The notes under the pieces were generated by a model. That model saw nothing but the letters and a program-made list of their open reading frames with translations. It was not told where the DNA came from and ran no database searches. Of a stretch of DNA of 64,000 nt, positions 35,769 through 47,355 are shown in pieces (within the stretch, counting starts at the first letter, position 1; the number at the start of each line of letters is the position of its first letter). The stretch comes from Candidatus Mediterraneibacter pullistercoris (lineage in GTDB: Bacteria > Bacillota > Clostridia > Lachnospirales > Lachnospiraceae). The stretch spans positions 1 through 64,000 of the forward strand of contig DXAU01000017.1 in the NCBI GenBank assembly GCA_019116885.1. Direction: 5' to 3'. Position numbers and translations under genes: made by a program.

Positions 35769-36704
35769 TTAATCTCTCAACTGCTTTCCAGTTATCTCAA
35801 GGAACACGTCATTGAGCGTCGGAAGTTCTGAAAACACTCTGCCGAAAGGAATATCCTTTTCCTGCAGGAAACCAAGGATATGTATCAGGTTATGCTTCGC
35901 ACGGGTACACCGCACTGTGAGGCACTGATCCTCGTATCTCACATCGAAGACATGAGGGAGTTCCCGAATATCCGCCAGGTCCTCTCTGTCGAGCAGAACC
36001 GCTTCAATGGTCACAGTCTCTCCGGTCTTTATCATGCTCTTCAGTTCCTCTTTCGTTCCCACAGCAATGCTCCTGCCGTGATCCATAATAGCGATTCTCG
36101 TACAGATCTGCTCTATTTCCTCCATATAGTGTGAAGTGTAGATGACTGTGGATCCCTGGCGGTTAAGCTCACAGATCCCCTCCAATATTCTGTTCCTGCT
36201 CTGAGGATCCACTGCCACGGTAGGCTCATCCAGTATAATGAGTCTTGGCTTATGAGCGATTCCACAGGCTATGTTGAGCCGCCGGAGCAGACCGCCGGAA
36301 AGTTTCTTCGGATAGGATCTTCTGTAATCTGAAAGCCCGGCAAAACGGATTGCCTCTTCTGTCAGTTCCCTCCGCCTTTTCTTGTCTTTTACATACAGAC
36401 TGCAGAAATAGTCGATATTGTCATAGACATTCAGTTCCTCGAACACCGCCACATCCTGCATGACAATACCGATCTGGCGTTTTATGTCATATTCATCCGG
36501 CGCCATCTCTTTTCCCAGAACCTGCACACTGCCCCTGTCATATTTCAGAAGTGCAAGCATACAGTTGATGGCTGTCGTCTTTCCGGATCCGTTCGGGCCG
36601 AGCAGTCCGAATATCTCACCTTCCCTGACCTCAAGTTCAAAATGATCGAGCGCTGTTGTGTCCCCGTAACGCTTCACCAGATTTTCTATCTTTACAATAT
36701 TCAT
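35769..36704 (-). CDS. ABC transporter ATPase (LnrL-like)
   Basis: 311 residues. Walker A GPNGSGKTT near residue 36, signature LSGGLLRRL, Walker B LIILDEPTVAVDP and a switch histidine in YTSHYME. The C-terminal ~90 residues are the extension typical of drug-exporter ATPases (DrrA type). It is the first gene of the exporter operon, divergent from the sensor kinase. AGGAGA precedes the ATG. Confidence 0.95.
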   Translation of the reverse strand: MNIVKIENLVKRYGDTTALDHFELEVREGEIFGLLGPNGSGKTTAINCMLALLKYDRGSVQVLGKEMAPDEYDIKRQIGIVMQDVAVFEELNVYDNIDYFCSLYVKDKKRRRELTEEAIRFAGLSDYRRSYPKKLSGGLLRRLNIACGIAHKPRLIILDEPTVAVDPQSRNRILEGICELNRQGSTVIYTSHYMEEIEQICTRIAIMDHGRSIAVGTKEELKSMIKTGETVTIEAVLLDREDLADIRELPHVFDVRYEDQCLTVRCTRAKHNLIHILGFLQEKDIPFGRVFSELPTLNDVFLEITGKQLRD

Positions 36705-36739
36705 ATACGGTTCTCCTCTCTTTGGTCTTTCCGTTCCTG

Positions 36740-36910
36740 TAACATAAGTATATTATGTTCCGCTGTCTTTCTGTAGTGAAAAGCGTCACACTCCGGCATG
36801 ACATATGTCACATGCTCACGCTTTCCCTTTGCTTTCCCGTCTTTTTCGTCTATAATGATTACAAGCCGCTGCGTCAGCATATACTGACGTTACCGGTATA
36901 CTGACGAAAG
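36740..36910. promoter_or_regulatory. divergent exporter / two-component promoter region
   Basis: Plus: TTGCTT (36829-36834), 16-base spacer, TATAAT (36851-36856). Minus: TTCACT, 17 bases, CATAAT, placing the exporter start near 36740. Between them is a perfect palindrome TGACATATGTCA (36799-36810). Downstream of the plus start are GTCAG-CATATA-CTGAC and a repeated TATACTGACG. These are candidate sites for the NarL-type regulator. Confidence 0.55.
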
Positions 36911-36926
36911 GAGCAGCACAGACGCT

Positions 36927-38114
36927 ATGAAAAACATCATCTATTCCGGAAGCCTCCTGCTCATGTGCATGCTTTCCCTTTTCTTTATAGATCCTGATAT
37001 CGTGTATATACTTGTATTTCTGTGCGCCCTGATCCTGTGCTGCGCAGACTTCGTTCTGGAAAATGAGCGGACGTATGTCCTGATGGCCATATGCTATTTC
37101 GCAGCCGGCTTCTTCGTACATGCGGCTGTATGCTTCTATCCGGTTCCGTGCTATGGGCTGTTCCGCCGCAGACAGTATATTCCGGCAGCCGCCGGGTGCA
37201 TCCTCTTCTGTGTGTGCGGCATCTGGATCTGCCGTTTCAGCCCTCTTCTTATATGTCTTGAACTGTCCCTGCTCTTTACATCCTTTCTCCTGGCGTCCGA
37301 GACAAGAGAAAATACAGCGCTTAAGGAGGCGTTAAAAAGGACAAAAGATGACAGCACAGAGAGGGATATCCTCCTGACCGAGAAGAACCGCTCTCTCCTC
37401 GAAAAGCAGGATTATGAAATATACACGGCGACTCTTAAGGAGCGGAACCGTATCGCCAGAGAAATCCACGACAATGTGGGACATCTCCTCTCCCGGTCGA
37501 TCCTGCTCTCAGGCGCCGTCCGGACGTCCAACCGGGATGAAAACCTCTCGCCGATGCTGGATTCCCTGGACGCCACACTAAACTCTGCTATGGATAATAT
37601 CCGTTCCAGCGTCCACGACCTCCGTGATGAAGCTGTCAATCTCGATGAAACTGTCCGCTCACTGATCAAGGATTTCACTTTCTGTCCTGTATACTACTGT
37701 TACGATGCAGGGCGGTCAGTCCCAAGAGATGTAAAGTACAGTTTTATCAGCATCACAAAAGAAGCGCTCTCCAATATCATGAGACACAGCAATGCCCGGA
37801 AAGCATCTGTCACAATCCGGGAGCACCCTGCCCTCTATCAGCTCTGCATTGAGGATGACGGTACCCTGGACGCCGCAGGCGGATGTGCTGCGGGCCAAGC
37901 CGTCGGGATCACAGACGGAAATGGCGGCATGGGGATTTCAAATATGAGAGAGCGGATCTCCATTTTAAATGGAACGATCCACATATCTTCCGAAAACGGA
38001 TTCCGGATCCTGGTCACGATACCAAAAACATCTCAGGAAGACATCTCTGTGCATCAAAAACCCGGCACAGCATCGGAAAGGAGACTGTATGATAAAACTG
38101 ATACTAATCGATGA
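36927..38114 (+). CDS. sensor histidine kinase (DesK/LiaS type)
   Basis: 395 residues. The first ~125 hold about six short membrane helices with little extracellular sequence, as in membrane-sensing kinases. Then come a coiled linker, the HisKA_3 phosphorylation site (RNRIAREIHDNVGHLL) and a HATPase domain with ISITKEALSNIMRHS (N-box) and GNGGMGISNMRERI (G-box). It overlaps the regulator gene by 26 bases and is divergent from the exporter. It probably senses the exporter's substrate or the damage it causes. Confidence 0.93.
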   Translation: MKNIIYSGSLLLMCMLSLFFIDPDIVYILVFLCALILCCADFVLENERTYVLMAICYFAAGFFVHAAVCFYPVPCYGLFRRRQYIPAAAGCILFCVCGIWICRFSPLLICLELSLLFTSFLLASETRENTALKEALKRTKDDSTERDILLTEKNRSLLEKQDYEIYTATLKERNRIAREIHDNVGHLLSRSILLSGAVRTSNRDENLSPMLDSLDATLNSAMDNIRSSVHDLRDEAVNLDETVRSLIKDFTFCPVYYCYDAGRSVPRDVKYSFISITKEALSNIMRHSNARKASVTIREHPALYQLCIEDDGTLDAAGGCAAGQAVGITDGNGGMGISNMRERISILNGTIHISSENGFRILVTIPKTSQEDISVHQKPGTASERRLYDKTDTNR

Positions 38115-38712
38115 CGACTTGCTCGTCGTGAGCGCCCTCAAAATGATCCTGGAAAACCAGGGTTTTGAGATCGCGGCCTGCGCTGACGATGGGAGCAGGG
38201 CGCTGGCCCTGTACGAAGAACATCATCCTGACGTGCTTCTTATGGACATCAGGATGAAAGACAAAGACGGACTGACAGCCGCCAGGGAGATCCTGGAAAT
38301 ACACCCTGATGCCCGCATCCTGCTCCTCACCACCTTTTCTGACGACGAATACATTATAAAGGCATTAAAACTCGGAGCCGCCGGTTATCTGCTCAAGCAG
38401 GATTACCAGAACATTGCTCCAGCCATCCGGGCCGCGGCTCTGGGGCAGTCTGTGTTCGGAACAGAGATCATGAACCGCCTTCCCCAGTTCATGAAACAGA
38501 CGCCGGATCCGTTTGATCCTGCTCTGTACGGACTCAGTGAGAGAGAAATGGACGTGATCCGTCTGATCGCCGACGGTCTGAGCAACAAAGAGATCGCCGG
38601 ACGGCTGTTCCTCAGTGAGGGGACTGTGAGAAACTATCTTACATCCATTCTTGACAAACTGGAGCTTCGCGACCGCACTCAGGTCGCAGTATTCTATCTC
38701 GGAAAACGATAA
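38089..38712 (+). CDS. NarL/LuxR-family response regulator
   Basis: 207 residues: a receiver domain (LILIDDDLLVVSALKMIL, phospho-Asp in DVLLMDIRMKDKDG) and a LuxR-type helix-turn-helix (LSEREMDVIRLIADGLSNKEIA). The ATG at 38089 lies inside the kinase gene and has AAGGAGA before it. Longer upstream frames are kinase sequence. It is the partner of the kinase and the likely regulator of the divergent ABC exporter. Confidence 0.95.
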   Translation: MIKLILIDDDLLVVSALKMILENQGFEIAACADDGSRALALYEEHHPDVLLMDIRMKDKDGLTAAREILEIHPDARILLLTTFSDDEYIIKALKLGAAGYLLKQDYQNIAPAIRAAALGQSVFGTEIMNRLPQFMKQTPDPFDPALYGLSEREMDVIRLIADGLSNKEIAGRLFLSEGTVRNYLTSILDKLELRDRTQVAVFYLGKR

Positions 38713-38728
38713 AAAGGAGATGACTTCT

Positions 38729-40849
38729 ATGTCACTGCACACATCAGATATGGTGCTCGTACCAGGGCGCCAGTTAGAACCTCTTGACACGATCTCCGGA
38801 TTTCAGGTGCGGCCTGGATTCTTCCGTTTCTTCGGCGCCACAGTCATACCTGGCGGCGTAAACTTTACGATCCAGTCCCACGGAGCCGTTTCCTGCGAAC
38901 TCCTCCTCTTCCACCGCAAGGCTGAGGAGCCTTTTGCCGTGCTGAAATTTCCGGATAATTACAAGATCGGTTTTGTCTATTCCATGATCGTGTTTGGACT
39001 CGATGTCGAAGAATTTGAATATGCGTACCGCCTGGACGGACCATATGATGAGAAAAAAGGGCTGCGCTTTGACCGGACAAAGATCCTGCTCGATCCTTAC
39101 GCCCGCGCTGTTACCGGACAGAGCCAGTGGGGATGCAGAAATGATCCCCGGCACAGCTACCGCGCCCGCGTTGTACAGAACAACTTTGACTGGGGGCTTG
39201 AGAGGAGCGTTCCAATCCCCATGGAAGATCTGGTCATCTACGAGCTCCATGTCCGCGGCTTCACAAGATCACCCTCATCACAGGTCTCTTGTCCCGGCAC
39301 TTTTAAGGGGCTGGAGGAGAAGATCCCCTATCTGAAAAAGCTGGGAATCAACGCAGTCGAACTGATGCCCGTCTTTGAATTCGATGAAACACGTGACGTC
39401 CGGCTGATCGATGACAATGAACTTCTGGATTACTGGGGATATAACCCTGTCTCTTTCTTTGCGCCAAACACCAGCTACTCCTCAGAAATTGAATACAACC
39501 GAGAGGGAATGGAACTCAAAAAGATGATAAAGGCGCTCCATGACAACGGCATTGACGTAATACTTGACGTCGTGTTCAATCACACAGCCGAAGGGAACGA
39601 ACTTGGCCCCTCTTTCTGTTTCAAAGGGTTTGACAATAACATCTACTATATGCTGACACCCGATGGATCGTATTATAATTTCAGCGGCTGCGGAAATACT
39701 CTGAACTGCAATCACCCGGTCGTCCAGGAACTGATACTGGACTGTCTGAGGTACTGGGTCACTGACTACCGCGTGGACGGCTTCCGCTTTGACCTGGCCT
39801 CCATACTCGGACGCAGTGAAAACGGCACTCCCCTAAACCAGCCGCCGCTTTTAAGAAGCCTTGCCTTTGATCCGATCCTTGGAAATGTCAAGCTCATTGC
39901 CGAAGCATGGGATGCAGGCGGTCTCTACCAGGTAGGCTCTTTCCCCTCATGGAAACGATGGGCGGAATGGAACGGACGCTACCGCGATGATATGCGCCGT
40001 TTCCTAAAAGGGGATGCAGGGATGGCTGCAACAGCGGTTCAGAGGATGACCGGTTCTCCCGATCTGTACGATCCCGTCTCCCGGGGTGGAAATGCTTCTG
40101 TCAATTTCCTGACCTGCCACGACGGATTCACCTTGTATGACCTGTACAGTTACAATGAGAAACACAATGAGGCGAACGGATGGGGCAATACGGACGGCAG
40201 TGACGACAACAATAGCTGGAACTGTGGCGCCGAGGGGGAAACAGACGATAAATCGGTACTCTCTCTCCGCTTCAGAATGATGAAAAACGCCTGCGCAGTC
40301 CTTATGTGCAGCCGCGGCACCCCCATGTTTCTCTCCGGAGATGAATTCGGTGACACCAGATACGGCAATAACAATCCTTACTGCCAGGACAATGAGATCT
40401 CATGGCTGGACTGGAGCCTGCTGGAGAAGAACAAAGATCTGTTTGAGTTCTTCCGGTATATGATCCAGTTCCGTCTGGAACATCCGTCTGTCAGGAAAGA
40501 TCTGGAGCCCAGCTACTTCGGTTTCCCCGCCATGAGCATACACGGGCTTACCCCCGGGGAGTCTGGCAGCTCTGGGGATTCCCACACAGCATGTGTTCTT
40601 TTCTCTGGATATGACGAGACTCTTTCAAAAGAAGATCTTGTCTTTATCTCGGTCAATGCGTACTGGTATCCTGCCGATCTGACACTTCCCGCCCTGCCGG
40701 ACGGATGTCACTGGAAGATCGCTGTAAATACCGGGGATGAGAGACAACAGACCTTTGATAAGGGAGAGATGCCGACGGCGGAACAGACCGTGCTGCTTGG
40801 CGAACGGTCCGTGATCGTCTTCGTGGGAGAAATCCCGGAACAACTCTAA
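38729..40849 (+). CDS. glgX: glycogen debranching enzyme / isoamylase-type GH13 protein
   Basis: 706 residues. An N-terminal CBM48-like domain is followed by the GH13 barrel: DVVFNHTAEG (region I), DGFRFDLAS with the nucleophile Asp (II), LIAEAWDAGG with the acid Glu (III) and FLTCHDGFTL (IV). It hydrolyses alpha-1,6 branches of glycogen or related glucans. I chose ATG 38729 because AAGGAG sits nine bases upstream. It follows the regulator gene by 16 bases but is functionally separate. Confidence 0.93.
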   Translation: MSLHTSDMVLVPGRQLEPLDTISGFQVRPGFFRFFGATVIPGGVNFTIQSHGAVSCELLLFHRKAEEPFAVLKFPDNYKIGFVYSMIVFGLDVEEFEYAYRLDGPYDEKKGLRFDRTKILLDPYARAVTGQSQWGCRNDPRHSYRARVVQNNFDWGLERSVPIPMEDLVIYELHVRGFTRSPSSQVSCPGTFKGLEEKIPYLKKLGINAVELMPVFEFDETRDVRLIDDNELLDYWGYNPVSFFAPNTSYSSEIEYNREGMELKKMIKALHDNGIDVILDVVFNHTAEGNELGPSFCFKGFDNNIYYMLTPDGSYYNFSGCGNTLNCNHPVVQELILDCLRYWVTDYRVDGFRFDLASILGRSENGTPLNQPPLLRSLAFDPILGNVKLIAEAWDAGGLYQVGSFPSWKRWAEWNGRYRDDMRRFLKGDAGMAATAVQRMTGSPDLYDPVSRGGNASVNFLTCHDGFTLYDLYSYNEKHNEANGWGNTDGSDDNNSWNCGAEGETDDKSVLSLRFRMMKNACAVLMCSRGTPMFLSGDEFGDTRYGNNNPYCQDNEISWLDWSLLEKNKDLFEFFRYMIQFRLEHPSVRKDLEPSYFGFPAMSIHGLTPGESGSSGDSHTACVLFSGYDETLSKEDLVFISVNAYWYPADLTLPALPDGCHWKIAVNTGDERQQTFDKGEMPTAEQTVLLGERSVIVFVGEIPEQL

Positions 40850-40865
40850 AACTGCAGGCAAAGTT

Positions 40866-40910
40866 AAAGTCTGGGATATGGCGGCTGCTTTTAACCATAT
40901 CCCAGACTTT
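40866..40910. terminator. bidirectional terminator between glgX and dnaJ
   Basis: A perfect 16-bp stem, AAAGTCTGGGATATGG (40866-40881) with CCATATCCCAGACTTT (40895-40910). It serves the two convergent genes. Confidence 0.85.
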
Positions 40911-40929
40911 CTGCTTTGTCTTCAAAGGT

Positions 40930-42126
40930 TTAATCTTCAAAGACCTCTTTCATTTTATCCATGAAGCCTTTTTTCTTCTTTTTATCTCCTTTTTCATTCT
41001 TATCGCCAGTTCCGTCATTCTGATGCAGGGTGTTCCCCGTCAGTTCGTCAAACTTTCTAAGGGCTTCTTTCGCCTCTGCGCTCAAACGCTCCGGCGTCTG
41101 GATCACGAGCGTGACATAGTGGTCGCCTCTCACCTGTGAGTTGCGCAGTGAGGGCACACCTTTTCCCTTCAGACGGACTTTTGTATCTGTCTTTGTCCCC
41201 GGCTTTACCGTATAGATAACGTCGCCGTCCACTGTCTTGATGCGGATATCTCCGCCCAGAGCAGCAACTGCGAATGAAATCGGAACGGTCGAGAAAATGT
41301 GCACATCCTGTCTCTGGAATACCGGGTGATGCGACACATTCACTTCCACGAGCAGATCTCCTCTCGGGCCGCCGTTTACACCAGGTTCTCCCTTATCGCG
41401 GATACGGACGCTCTGTCCGTTGTCAATTCCTGCGGGAATGGTCACTTTGATCTTCTTTCTGCTCGATGTGTAGCCTGTACCTGTACATTTCGGGCATTTT
41501 TCCTTGATGACTTTGCCTGAGCCGCCGCAGTTCGGACATGTCTGGACATTCTGCACTGTACCGAAAAAGGACTGTGAGGTATAGACCACCTGTCCCCGTC
41601 CTCCGCACTTCGGACAAGTCTCAGGAGAGGTTCCGGGTTTCGCTCCGGTTCCATGACAGTCCTCGCACGGATCTTTTAAGATCAGGTCAAGCTCTTTCTC
41701 GCATCCAAATACTGCCTCTTCAAATGTGATTCGGATGCTTTTTCGGATATTCGCACCTTTCATCGGTCCGTTCCCGCCGCGGCCGCCCCTGCGGCCGCTC
41801 CCGAACAGATCGCCGAATATATCGCCGAATATGTCGCTGAAGTCAGCGCCGCTAAAGTCAAAACCGCCAAATCCGCCAGCACCGCCGGCGCCGCCCTCAA
41901 ACGCAGCATGACCGAACTGGTCATACTGACGGCGTTTGTCAGGATCGCTTAAGACAGCATATGCTTCTGAAGCCTCTTTAAACTTCTTCTCAGCTTCCTT
42001 ATCTCCCGGATTCATATCGGGATGATATTTTTTCGCAAGCGCGCGGTAAGCTTTCTTAATTGCCGCGTCGTCTGCATCCCTGCTTATTCCGAGCACCTCG
42101 TAATAATCTCTTTTTGCCTCTGCCAT
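40930..42126 (-). CDS. dnaJ: chaperone DnaJ (Hsp40)
   Basis: Co-chaperone that stimulates DnaK ATPase. 398 residues: a J domain with the HPD motif ([11 protein letters not shown], residues 34-44), a Gly/Phe-rich linker, four CxxCxGxG zinc repeats (about residues 150-215), a C-terminal substrate-binding part and a short lysine-rich tail. It is separated from dnaK by a strong terminator, so it has partly independent expression. Confidence 0.97.
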   Translation of the reverse strand: MAEAKRDYYEVLGISRDADDAAIKKAYRALAKKYHPDMNPGDKEAEKKFKEASEAYAVLSDPDKRRQYDQFGHAAFEGGAGGAGGFGGFDFSGADFSDIFGDIFGDLFGSGRRGGRGGNGPMKGANIRKSIRITFEEAVFGCEKELDLILKDPCEDCHGTGAKPGTSPETCPKCGGRGQVVYTSQSFFGTVQNVQTCPNCGGSGKVIKEKCPKCTGTGYTSSRKKIKVTIPAGIDNGQSVRIRDKGEPGVNGGPRGDLLVEVNVSHHPVFQRQDVHIFSTVPISFAVAALGGDIRIKTVDGDVIYTVKPGTKTDTKVRLKGKGVPSLRNSQVRGDHYVTLVIQTPERLSAEAKEALRKFDELTGNTLHQNDGTGDKNEKGDKKKKKGFMDKMKEVFED

Positions 42127-42149
42127 ACCTCGAATACTCTACCTTTCAC

Positions 42150-42185
42150 GAAAAAATCTACGAAACCACCCAGTGGTTCCGTAGA
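42150..42185 (-). terminator. terminator between dnaK and dnaJ
   Basis: Minus strand TCTACGGAACCAC (42185-42173) pairs with GTGGTTTCGTAGA (42169-42157), followed by a run of six T. Confidence 0.9.
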
Positions 42186-42251
42186 ATTTTTCTTATTCTT
42201 ATCATGAAACAATTGGGAAGGTCATCCCTGCGCTCTATTCAGCTTTGGTGT

Positions 42252-44156
<1,905 letters not shown>

Positions 44157-44192
44157 TTATATTCTTTGTTTATTCTAAATATTGTTAAAAGC

Positions 44193-44891
44193 CTAATTTG
44201 CTACTTTCACCATGCTGTGCCTCACGACGCTGTCGCGGTACATATAGCCTTTCTGGAATTCCTCCGAGATAATGTTCTCGCCGAACTCCTCATCTTCCAC
44301 GTGCATCACTGCATTGTGAAAGTCCGGATCGAACTCCTGTCCGACCGCTTCGATCGGCCTGACTCCGATCTCTTCCAGTGTAGTCATAAGCTGCTTGTAG
44401 ATCTTTTCCATCCCTTCCGCAAAAGGAGTCGCTTTCTCGTCCTCACTCATCGAGGACAGGCCTCTCTCGAAGTTGTCAACGACAGGAAGGATCTTCTCTA
44501 TGATATCTTTTGCTCCGATCTCGTACATCTGGGATTTTTCCTTTTCCGTACGTTTGCGGAAGTTATCAAACTCTGCCATCTGACGGGTAAGACGATCTGT
44601 AAGCTCGTCGATCCTCTCATCCTTTTTATCTTTCTTGTTTTTCTTGCCGAACAGCTTCTTTTTTTCCGTCTTTGCATCCTGCTCTTCCGGCTCGCCGTCC
44701 GGATCAGCTCCTGTCTCGCCGTCCGCCATGTCAGCCTCTTTTTCCGGCTGAGCTTCCGGTTCGTTCTGAGCTTTGGCATGATCGGCATCTGACTGTTCTT
44801 CCGTTTCTTCCTGATCTGCCCCGGCAGCCTTTGCTTTCGCTTCTTCCACAGCTTCCTTTACCATATCTTCTTTGCTCATCTTGTCACTCAC
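44193..44891 (-). CDS. grpE: nucleotide exchange factor GrpE
   Basis: 232 residues. The N-terminal ~95 are highly charged and low in complexity. Then come the coiled-coil dimer helix (about 100-150, including the AEFDNFRKRTEKEK core) and the C-terminal beta domain (NPDFHNAVMHVEDEEF-like). It releases ADP from DnaK. The start may be GTG 44891 behind GGTGG, or ATG 44879. It is cotranscribed with hrcA and dnaK. Confidence 0.96.
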   Translation of the reverse strand: MSDKMSKEDMVKEAVEEAKAKAAGADQEETEEQSDADHAKAQNEPEAQPEKEADMADGETGADPDGEPEEQDAKTEKKKLFGKKNKKDKKDERIDELTDRLTRQMAEFDNFRKRTEKEKSQMYEIGAKDIIEKILPVVDNFERGLSSMSEDEKATPFAEGMEKIYKQLMTTLEEIGVRPIEAVGQEFDPDFHNAVMHVEDEEFGENIISEEFQKGYMYRDSVVRHSMVKVAN

Positions 44892-44906
44892 CAGCTTTCC
44901 ACCTTC

Positions 44907-45956
44907 CTATTCTTCCGGATTTTTATTGTAAATCGCATCCAACTCACCCTGAAGAGTCTTCAGCGTCTTCATGACGTGTTCGTAATCCATTCTTTTCGGA
45001 CCGATGATACCTATGGTACCTTTCATGCCCTCGCCCAGCTCATACGTTGCAGTCACCACACTGCAGTCTTTCATGTTCTTCATTGGCGCTTCGTCGCCAA
45101 TGTAGACCTGGATCGCATGTTCGTTCTCACTTGCAAGAGTCTCTGTGACCAGATCTTCGAGCTGCTGCTTTTCCTCAAACGCGCTGATGATCTCCTGAGC
45201 GCTCTGTTTATCGCTCAGCTCAGGGTATTTGAAAATGTTCGTCGTGCCGCTCGTGTAGATCTTCATGTCATCTTCCACATGAATGATCTCAGCCACTGCG
45301 TCCAGCACATGTCCGATTACCTCGCTGTGAATACCTGCCTGCTCCTTGAGCCTGGCGATCAGTCCGAGTGTGATCTGATCGATCGACATTCCGTTGAGGG
45401 TTGTGTTCAGAAGCATGTTCAGCTTCAGCAGTGTCTCATTGCTTAGTGTTTCACCAACCTCGATGATCTTATTCTTGATCACATTGCCGCCGAGCACGAT
45501 GACCGCCACGATCTGCTCTTCATCCACCTGGGAGAGCTGGATGAACTTCAGTGTATTGCGGCTGTTCACCGGGGCAGATACCATGGTCGCATAATTCGTA
45601 TTGGAAGCCAGCACCTTTGCCGCCTGCTGCAGTACTTTCTCGACCTTGTCAGCCCTCTCAAGCATCGCGTCTTCCCGCTCTGTGATCTCCTCTTCCCGCT
45701 CCGCCATGAGCATATCGACATAAAGCCGATAGCCTTTATCCGAAGGGATCCTTCCTGCTGATGTATGCGGCTGGAAAATATAGCCAAGATCTTCCAGGTC
45801 CGCCATCTCATTCCGGATCGTTGCGGAACTTAAATTCAGCTCCGTATATTTTGAAAGAGTACGCGAGCCGACCGGTTCACCAGTCTCGAGGTAGTTCTGT
45901 ATAATGGCTTTCAATATGATAAGTTTTCTTTCACTTAACGTTGTATCGACTGCCAC
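44907..45956 (-). CDS. hrcA: heat-inducible transcription repressor HrcA
   Basis: 349 residues. It binds CIRCE and represses the heat-shock operon. A winged helix lies at the N-terminus (LIILKAIIQNYLETGEPVGSRTLSKY, then SSATIRNEMADLEDLGY), followed by a GAF-like middle domain. I place the start at GTG 45956, which has AAGGAGG seven bases upstream. A longer frame to 45986 would begin inside CIRCE and is unlikely. First gene of the operon, so it controls its own expression. Confidence 0.96.
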   Translation of the reverse strand: MAVDTTLSERKLIILKAIIQNYLETGEPVGSRTLSKYTELNLSSATIRNEMADLEDLGYIFQPHTSAGRIPSDKGYRLYVDMLMAEREEEITEREDAMLERADKVEKVLQQAAKVLASNTNYATMVSAPVNSRNTLKFIQLSQVDEEQIVAVIVLGGNVIKNKIIEVGETLSNETLLKLNMLLNTTLNGMSIDQITLGLIARLKEQAGIHSEVIGHVLDAVAEIIHVEDDMKIYTSGTTNIFKYPELSDKQSAQEIISAFEEKQQLEDLVTETLASENEHAIQVYIGDEAPMKNMKDCSVVTATYELGEGMKGTIGIIGPKRMDYEHVMKTLKTLQGELDAIYNKNPEE

Positions 45957-45979
45957 AGCGTTTCCTCCTTCCCTCGCTA

Positions 45980-46006
45980 TTAGCACTCCCTTCTTTTGAG
46001 TGCTAA
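45980..46006. promoter_or_regulatory. CIRCE operator
   Basis: A perfect TTAGCACTC - 9 bases - GAGTGCTAA, the HrcA binding site, 24 bases before the hrcA start codon. Confidence 0.98.
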
Positions 46007-46021
46007 CACCTTTCGTATATT

Positions 46022-46050
46022 AAGATAGCACTCACCTTTGAGTTTGTCAA
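46022..46050 (-). promoter_or_regulatory. hrcA operon promoter
   Basis: TTGACA (46050-46045), 17-base spacer, TATCTT (46027-46022). The start point would fall just before CIRCE. Confidence 0.85.
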
Positions 46051-46118
46051 CCATGTTTATGGATTTTTTATACAATCACCGGAAGCGCCAAAAGTCACAT
46101 TTCCGGATGGCCCTGTCT

Positions 46119-47300
46119 CTAAAATAAAAATTCACTGAATACATAATTGCTGATGTCAATCCCGCGGTCTGTCAGCCTGATCCTTTGGTCTGATATTTTA
46201 AGCAGGCCCTGGTCTGACAGATTCCCAAGCTGTTCTCCATACACTTCAAAGATTCCTCTGCCAAATGCAGACTGGAACGCTTCGCAGGAGATACCTGCCG
46301 TCTTGCGCAGGCCAAGGAACATAAATTCCTCCATCTGCTCCTCTTCGGACAGATCTTCCACTTCTTCGGCTGTACTCCCGCAAAGTTCAAGGTATTTCTC
46401 CATATCAGCAGTATTATGAAATCTGGACTCATCGATCAGTGAACATGCGCCAAGTCCCAGGCCCAGATACTCTTTCCTCTCCCAGTATCCGAGGTTGTGG
46501 CGGCACTCATATCCTGACTTTGCATAATTGGATATTTCGTACCTGTGGTAACCGTACTCTGCGAGTATCTTTTCCGTGGCTTTGTATATCCTGCGCTCTG
46601 TATCTTCATCCGGGAGCGGCAGAAGATGGTTTCTTCCATCTGTGCTGTTTTCCGCTTTCAGACACCTGTCTGCGCATTCGCCGTACTGCTCATAAAAAGG
46701 CGTTCCCTCTTCTATGATCAGACTGTACGCTGAGAGATGCTCCGGTTCCAGTTCTGCCGCTGTCCGCAGCGTTCTCTCCCAGCTCTCCGGCGTCTGTCCG
46801 GGAATGGCTGAGATCAGATCGATATTTACGTTACGGAATCCCGCCCTGCGGACAATCTCCCATGTATCTGAAAATTCCCGGTATGTGTGGATGCGGCCAA
46901 GCATTTTAAGCTCCCTGTCATCCGCCGACTGCAGTCCGATACTCAGCCGGTTGACACCGCATTTTTTCCAGGCCGAAGCCTTTTCTTCCGTCACGGTTCC
47001 CGGATTTACTTCCATGGTAATCTCGGCATCTTCTGCAATGTCAAAGTTCTCGCAAAGTGCGCGGAATATTTTCCGTGTGTCATCCACACCCAGAATGGAC
47101 GGTGTGCCTCCGCCCAGAAATACTGTATTCACGCGGCAGCCGCTGTAATCCTTTTTCTTTGTCCTGATCTCTTTTATCAGGGCATATACATAAGCCGTCC
47201 GCTCCTGCGCGTCTGCAGGGGCGGACAAAAAGTCACAGTATGCACATTTTTTCACGCAGAACGGAATATGCACATACAGTTCCAGATCTTTTTTTTCCAT
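46119..47300 (-). CDS. hemW: radical SAM family heme chaperone HemW
   Basis: 393 residues. The 4Fe-4S motif C-x3-C-x2-C is at residues 15, 19 and 22 (CVKKCAYC), followed by FLGGGTPSIL and a C-terminal HemN-type domain. HemW proteins resemble coproporphyrinogen dehydrogenase but lack its later cysteine and act as heme carriers. Placement between lepA and hrcA is classical for Firmicutes. GGAG precedes the ATG. Confidence 0.92.
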   Translation of the reverse strand: MEKKDLELYVHIPFCVKKCAYCDFLSAPADAQERTAYVYALIKEIRTKKKDYSGCRVNTVFLGGGTPSILGVDDTRKIFRALCENFDIAEDAEITMEVNPGTVTEEKASAWKKCGVNRLSIGLQSADDRELKMLGRIHTYREFSDTWEIVRRAGFRNVNIDLISAIPGQTPESWERTLRTAAELEPEHLSAYSLIIEEGTPFYEQYGECADRCLKAENSTDGRNHLLPLPDEDTERRIYKATEKILAEYGYHRYEISNYAKSGYECRHNLGYWERKEYLGLGLGACSLIDESRFHNTADMEKYLELCGSTAEEVEDLSEEEQMEEFMFLGLRKTAGISCEAFQSAFGRGIFEVYGEQLGNLSDQGLLKISDQRIRLTDRGIDISNYVFSEFLF

Positions 47301-47355
47301 AATACAGCTCCGTCAGCAGACCGGGCTCCTGTGATCCGCTCCGCTGTATCCAGTA

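Noticed and set aside
45957-45986. Longer HrcA beginning at GTG 45984-45986
   Set aside because: That codon lies inside CIRCE, and the AAGGAGG site serves GTG 45956.
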